Assembly: GCA_023251135.1 (NCBI GenBank)
Contig: JAHEZJ010000020.1
Location: forward strand, 1 to 64,000
Direction of reading: 5' to 3'
Origin: Flavobacterium sp.
Lineage (GTDB): Bacteria > Bacteroidota > Bacteroidia > Flavobacteriales > Flavobacteriaceae
Length of the DNA stretch: 64,000 bases
Under the pieces are notes generated by a model, which was given only the letters and a program-made list of their open reading frames with translations, ran no database searches and was not told where the DNA came from. Positions 60,077 through 64,000 of the stretch are shown one piece after another. Each line of letters begins with the position of its first letter. Positions within the stretch are counted from its first letter, which is position 1. The position numbers and the translations under genes are program-made.

Positions 60077-61489
60077 ATGTTAAGACCTTGGCAATTAGAA
60101 ATTCAACTAAACACAAATGCGGCAAAAGCAATTTATCTGCAAATCGCCGATGCTATAATTGAAGCAATCAAAACAGGAATGCTCAATAGCGGAAATGCGC
60201 TGCCCGGAAGCCGACAGCTCGCGGGATTGCTAAAAGTCAACCGAAACACCGTAATTGAAGCTTTAGACGTTTTAATTGCCGAAGGATGGCTGGTTACACT
60301 CGAAAGAAAAGGAACTTTCGTAGCCGATATTCTGCCCATAACTTCCGAAAGCACCAATCAAAAGCAAAAAATAAGTTCTATCGAAGAAGAGATACAGCCC
60401 TTAATTGTTTTTGATGATGGAATCCCCGACAGCCGAATTGCCCCGATGAATGAACTCGCCAGAGCCTACAGACAGATTTTTAACCGAAAATCACGCTGGC
60501 AAATCATGGGATACAGCACCGAATATGGAAATTTAGAATTTAGAAAAGCAATTGTGCAGATGCTCAATTTTAAAAGAGGCATGAACATCACTCCCGATGA
60601 AATTTGCATTACACGCGGAAGTCAGATGGCCATGTATTTAACCGCCAATCATTTACTCTCTAAAGACGATTATGTAATGGTCGAAAATCCGGGGTATCAA
60701 CCCGCCTGGGAGACATTTAAAAACAGCGGTGCCAAACTGCTTCCTGTAAATGTTGACAAAGACGGCTTATTGGTCGATGAGGTCGAAGCCTATTTGAAGC
60801 AATTCGATACCATAAAAGCAATCTATGTCACACCGCATCATCAATTTCCAACAACAATCACCTTAAGTCTGAAGCGTAGACTAAAACTCATCGAATTGTC
60901 CAACCAATATGGTTTTACGATTATTGAAGACGATTACGACAATGAATTTCATTTTGGACAACGTCCGATTCTGCCCATTTCAAGTTACAGTAATGCTAAA
61001 AATACGGTATACATTGGAACCCTGAGCAAAATTGTAGCACCGGCATTACGAATCGGTTATCTGGTAAGTAACCGGGAAACTATTTTAAAAGTGGGTAAAC
61101 ATCGAAAAATAATTGATGTACAAGGAGATAACATTATGGAAGAGGCGGTTTTACAACTCATAAACGAAGGCGAAATAAAAAGGCATCTAAAAAGAACTAC
61201 CCTTATCTATAAAACAAAACGTGATTATTTTGAAACCATTTGCAACAAATACCTTAAAGACAAAACCACATTTACCAAACCCGAAGGCGGTCTCGCTTTT
61301 TGGATAGTTCCTAATTCAGCAGTCAATATTTTTGAAATTGCCAATCAGCTGCTGCTAAAAGGAATAAAGATAATGACTCCTGAAAAATATAGTTTTGACC
61401 AACCCATATCCGGATTTAGACTTGGCTATGCCTCCCTAACCGAAAAACAAATCGAAGACGGTATAATCGAGCTTGCGAAATATTTGTAA
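60077..61489 (+). CDS. MocR/PdxR-family GntR regulator with aminotransferase domain
   Basis: The 470-residue protein joins an N-terminal GntR winged helix (~15-80, ADAIIEAIKTGMLNSGNALP, SRQLAGLLKVNRNTVIEALD) to a fold-type I aminotransferase-like domain (~110-470). That domain has the PLP-binding lysine Lys318 (YIGTLSKIVAPALRIGYLV), the Asp of IIEDDYDNEF and FPTTITLSLKRR. MocR proteins sense PLP or a PLP adduct and usually control adjacent genes. Being divergent from the cupin and DapA-family pair, it most likely controls them; there are no pdx genes here. Confidence 0.93.
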   Translation: MLRPWQLEIQLNTNAAKAIYLQIADAIIEAIKTGMLNSGNALPGSRQLAGLLKVNRNTVIEALDVLIAEGWLVTLERKGTFVADILPITSESTNQKQKISSIEEEIQPLIVFDDGIPDSRIAPMNELARAYRQIFNRKSRWQIMGYSTEYGNLEFRKAIVQMLNFKRGMNITPDEICITRGSQMAMYLTANHLLSKDDYVMVENPGYQPAWETFKNSGAKLLPVNVDKDGLLVDEVEAYLKQFDTIKAIYVTPHHQFPTTITLSLKRRLKLIELSNQYGFTIIEDDYDNEFHFGQRPILPISSYSNAKNTVYIGTLSKIVAPALRIGYLVSNRETILKVGKHRKIIDVQGDNIMEEAVLQLINEGEIKRHLKRTTLIYKTKRDYFETICNKYLKDKTTFTKPEGGLAFWIVPNSAVNIFEIANQLLLKGIKIMTPEKYSFDQPISGFRLGYASLTEKQIEDGIIELAKYL

Positions 61490-61498
61490 TTATTAAAT

Positions 61499-61709
61499 TT
61501 AACCGCAAAGTGCGCAAAGATTTACGCAAAGTTCGCAAAGTTATATACACAAAGCTTTACGAACTTTGCGTTTATCAACACAATCCGATGCAAAAAAACT
61601 TTGCGCACTTTGCGGTAAAAATCAACGCAAAGCACAATCACAAATCAAACCTGAAACCTAAAACTTGAAACAAACAAAACCTGAAACCCAAAACTTGAAA
61701 CCTGAAACT
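61499..61709. repeat. GCAAAG-family inverted repeats followed by TTGAAAC repeats
   Basis: TTAACCGCAAAGTGCGCAAAG at the left faces CTTTGCGCACTTTGCGGT (~61598-61616), with an inner pair CGCAAAGTTCGCAAAG / CTTTACGAACTTTGCG, so a nested hairpin can form. At 61648-61709 come AAACCTGAAAC and AAACTTGAAAC units. Confidence 0.85.
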
Positions 61710-61726
61710 AAATTTATTTATATTTG
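61694..61726 (+). promoter_or_regulatory. Putative promoter of the M14 peptidase gene
   Basis: TATATTTG (61719-61726) matches the -7 consensus. CTTG at 61694-61697 lies exactly 21 bases upstream and is part of a TTGAAAC repeat, as in the DUF1599 promoter. An in-frame TTG at 61724 lies inside the -7 box and cannot be the start. Confidence 0.55.
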
Positions 61727-61750
61727 ATTCTTGCTATAAAAAACCAAACC

Positions 61751-63478
61751 ATGAAACTTTTTACCCTTATCCTTTCACTTTTCTCCATTACCCTTTTCGC
61801 TCAGAACAATAAAAAATACGACACTTATTTTGAAAAAGGAAACGGAAATCAATCCGCTTCCTATCAGGAAACTATCGCTTATTATAAAATGCTGGCTCAT
61901 GATTTCCCAACCCTTCAGGTAAAAGAAATGGGGTTAACAGATTCTGGTGAACCATTACACATGATTACTTACAATCCCGAAAAAGAGTTTGACTTTGAGA
62001 AAATCCAAAAGAACAAAGCGGTACTTTTTATCAATAATGGAATACATGCCGGAGAACCTGACGGAATCGATGCTACCATGCAGTTCTACAGAGATTTGGC
62101 AACCGGAAAGCTGAAAGCTCCAAAAAATACTGTTCTGGTTTGTATTCCGGTTTACAATATCGGAGGCGCATTGAATCGGAACTCAACCACAAGAGCCAAT
62201 CAGGATGGTCCGGAAATTTACGGTTTTAGAGGAAATGCCCGCAATTACGACCTGAATCGGGATTTAATGAAATCAGATACCCGAAATACAAAGAGTTTTG
62301 TCGAAATTTTTCAGCAAATAAACCCTGATGTTTTTATTGATAATCATGTAAGCAACGGCTCCGATTATCAGTACAAACTCACTTACATCATGACACAACA
62401 CAATAAGTTAGGAACGGTTCTGGGGGACTATATGAATACCGAAATGATGCCTGCTTTGGTCAAAGACCTACAGCAAAAGAAAATCGAAACAACGCCTTAT
62501 GTAGATTCATTTAAAGACACTCCCGATAAAGGTTTTGGGCAGTTTGTCGACAGTCCGAGATATACTACGGGTTATACTTCGCTGTTTAACACCATCGGAT
62601 TTGTAGTCGAAACACATATGCTGAAAAAATACGCCGAACGTGTAAAAATGACTTACGAGTACACCAAATCGACTTTGGATTTTACCGATGCCAATTATCT
62701 AAAGATCAAAGAACTTCGCGTAAAAAATCTGGAACAATACCAACCTAAAAAAAACTATACCTTAAAATGGGAACTGGACAGTACAAAAGCCACTACGTTT
62801 TTGTTTTCAGGTTACGAAGCCGGTTATAAAAAAAGTGAAGCTACAACAGGAAACAGATTGTATTACGACCGAAGTAAACCGTATAAAAAAGAGGTGCCTT
62901 ATATCAAAGAATTCAAATCAGTAAAAGACGTTGTTATCCCTTTTGCTTATATCATTCCGCGTGGCTATTGGAATATTATTGACCTTTTGAAAAACAATGC
63001 TATTTCGTTTAAACAACTTAAAAACGACACTATTATTGAGGTTGAAAGCTATAAAATTGCCAATTTTAAGACTGTCTCCAATGCTTATGAAGGACATTAT
63101 CTGCATTACAACACTACCGTAAATTCTAAAACGATAAAAATGGCTTTTGCCAAAGGAGATTATCTTGTTCCAACAAACCAAAAAGGGGTAAAATACCTGG
63201 TTGAAGCGTTTGAACCAGAAGGTGTTGATTCGTTTTTTAACTGGAATTTCTTCGACACTGTTTTACAACAAAAAGAACATTACTCCGGATACATTTTTGA
63301 AGACACAGCCGCAAAACTGCTCAAAGAAAATCCAACTTTAAAAGCCGAGTTAGAAACCAAAAAACAAACCGATCCTGAATTTGCTAAAAATCCTGACGCC
63401 CAACTCGATTGGATTTACAAACATTCTGCCTATTATGAAAAGGCGCATTTGCAGTATCCTATTTATAGGCTTCTGTAG
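61751..63478 (+). CDS. Exported M14-family zinc carboxypeptidase
   Basis: The 575-residue protein starts at ATG 61751 with signal peptide MKLFTLILSLFSITLFAQ. The M14 zinc ligands are His99 and Glu102 in NNGIHAGEPDG and His199 in VFIDNHVSNG; NARNYDLNRD is the conserved substrate-binding region, and GFVVETHML carries the likely catalytic Glu. It should remove C-terminal residues from peptides in the periplasm. The C-terminal ~220 residues are an extra domain of unknown role. Confidence 0.92.
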   Translation: MKLFTLILSLFSITLFAQNNKKYDTYFEKGNGNQSASYQETIAYYKMLAHDFPTLQVKEMGLTDSGEPLHMITYNPEKEFDFEKIQKNKAVLFINNGIHAGEPDGIDATMQFYRDLATGKLKAPKNTVLVCIPVYNIGGALNRNSTTRANQDGPEIYGFRGNARNYDLNRDLMKSDTRNTKSFVEIFQQINPDVFIDNHVSNGSDYQYKLTYIMTQHNKLGTVLGDYMNTEMMPALVKDLQQKKIETTPYVDSFKDTPDKGFGQFVDSPRYTTGYTSLFNTIGFVVETHMLKKYAERVKMTYEYTKSTLDFTDANYLKIKELRVKNLEQYQPKKNYTLKWELDSTKATTFLFSGYEAGYKKSEATTGNRLYYDRSKPYKKEVPYIKEFKSVKDVVIPFAYIIPRGYWNIIDLLKNNAISFKQLKNDTIIEVESYKIANFKTVSNAYEGHYLHYNTTVNSKTIKMAFAKGDYLVPTNQKGVKYLVEAFEPEGVDSFFNWNFFDTVLQQKEHYSGYIFEDTAAKLLKENPTLKAELETKKQTDPEFAKNPDAQLDWIYKHSAYYEKAHLQYPIYRLL

Positions 63479-63486
63479 CGTTTTTT

Positions 63487-63555
63487 TAACCGCAAAGAGC
63501 GCAAAGTTTTTTTGATTTTGAAGGAGTTGAAAAACGCTAAGAGCGCAAAGCTTTA
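63487..63555. repeat. GCAAAG-family repeat after the M14 gene
   Basis: TTAACCGCAAAGAGCGCAAAG, then GCTAAGAGCGCAAAGC, related to the elements at 58475-58616 and 61499-61640. Here it is mostly direct, not nested. Confidence 0.7.
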
Positions 63556-63626
63556 TACTTAAAACTTTGATAAAGTTTGTCATTTCGAACCAGAGGCAAA
63601 TAACAAAATTTATCAGGAAGTTAATT

Positions 63627-63634
63627 TATATTTG
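63627..63634 (+). promoter_or_regulatory. -7 box for the right-edge gene
   Basis: TATATTTG matches TAnnTTTG, 47 bases before the ATG at 63682. Confidence 0.45.
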
Positions 63635-63681
63635 TTAAAACTATAACCAAACCACTAAACCATTTTAAACCAAAAACCAAA

Positions 63682-64000
63682 ATGAATACCTCTTTTTATC
63701 TCGAAAAGTTTCAAGAAGTAGCAGATCGTCTCGATCAAAAAATTCTAAACGAAAAATCAATTGAAGTTGCTGTTGGAATTTACTTAGATTCCGTTTTTAT
63801 AAAGCTATATAAAAAAACCTGGTCCACTAATACTGATGAAGCCTTAACTTCCGAATCTCGAATTTTCTTTTCGGTTTGGGTTAGTGCTTCAGACATAGAA
63901 AAACAAAGGATAATGTACAACATCCATGCTTTAAAACTGAGAAAATTCAAAGTGTACACCATAGAAAGTCGAAAATTTGCAGAAATATTCAGAAAATCAT
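63682..64000 (+). CDS. Protein of unknown function, cut by the right window edge
   Basis: An ATG at 63682 opens a frame of at least 106 codons to the window end. The product begins MNTSFYLEKFQEVADRLDQK and continues with IEVAVGIYLDSVFIKLYKKT and ESRIFFSVWVSASDIEKQRI, a mixed helical/beta protein without a signal peptide. I do not recognise it, and the stop lies outside the window. Confidence 0.7.
   Translation, partial: MNTSFYLEKFQEVADRLDQKILNEKSIEVAVGIYLDSVFIKLYKKTWSTNTDEALTSESRIFFSVWVSASDIEKQRIMYNIHALKLRKFKVYTIESRKFAEIFRKS

Overview
The window looks like a chromosomal segment of a Flavobacterium-type member of the Bacteroidota. The evidence is AT-rich DNA, a SusC/SusD pair, many lipoproteins with short signal peptides, Bacteroidota-type -7 boxes (TAnnTTTG) ahead of many genes, almost no Shine-Dalgarno sequences, and several families of short intergenic repeats. 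I see no tRNA, rRNA, CRISPR array, prophage or plasmid functions. Most of the window is ordinary housekeeping plus accessory membrane and lipoprotein genes.

Region by region. 1-4.9 kb: start of a lipoprotein gene running off the left edge, folP, then a rightward set (DUF1599, a MauE/DoxX-type membrane protein, a TlpA-like thioredoxin, tpiA) ending at a bidirectional terminator. 5.0-8.4 kb: two overlapping leftward genes of unknown function. 8.5-17 kb: rightward prmA, clpS, a fatty acid hydroxylase-family protein, a YhhN protein, two small envelope genes, kdsA, an outer-membrane protein, a YiiX-type hydrolase and a PAS histidine kinase. 17.1-18.5 kb: a leftward M28 peptidase.

18.6-33.3 kb is a leftward polysaccharide utilisation locus. 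It holds a membrane-spanning propeller/LuxR regulator, SusC, SusD, a GH144-type endo-beta-1,2-glucanase lipoprotein, a GH3 beta-glucosidase, a glycerophosphodiester phosphodiesterase and a GH43/F5-8C/Fn3 protein, plus a small oppositely oriented unknown gene. I infer beta-1,2-glucan as the substrate, possibly phosphoglycerol-substituted osmoregulated periplasmic glucan.

33.4-38.0 kb: ackA, pta and corA. 38.1-39.7 kb: a REP-associated tyrosine transposase bracketed by perfect REP-like palindromes, a third palindrome nearby, and a lipoprotein gene. 39.7-41.6 kb: dnaK with a sigma-54-like promoter. 41.8-51.4 kb: mostly rightward genes (DUF4440-like, CPA1 antiporter, saccharopine dehydrogenase-like, thioesterase, MscS, DUF1398, lipoproteins, sulfurtransferase, a double-NBD ABC protein). 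51.4-56.7 kb: an RluA-family synthase and a PASTA protein (leftward), ddl, coaD, a 48-residue ORF, a PhnA-type protein and a secreted protein. 57.0-64 kb: a DEAD-box helicase, a DapA-family lyase with a cupin facing a MocR regulator, an M14 peptidase, and a gene running off the right edge.

The points I would look at first are the RAYT/REP cluster, the glucan locus with its phosphodiesterase, repeat units that appear to supply -33 promoter elements, and a promoter -7 box sitting in the loop of a 21-bp perfect hairpin.
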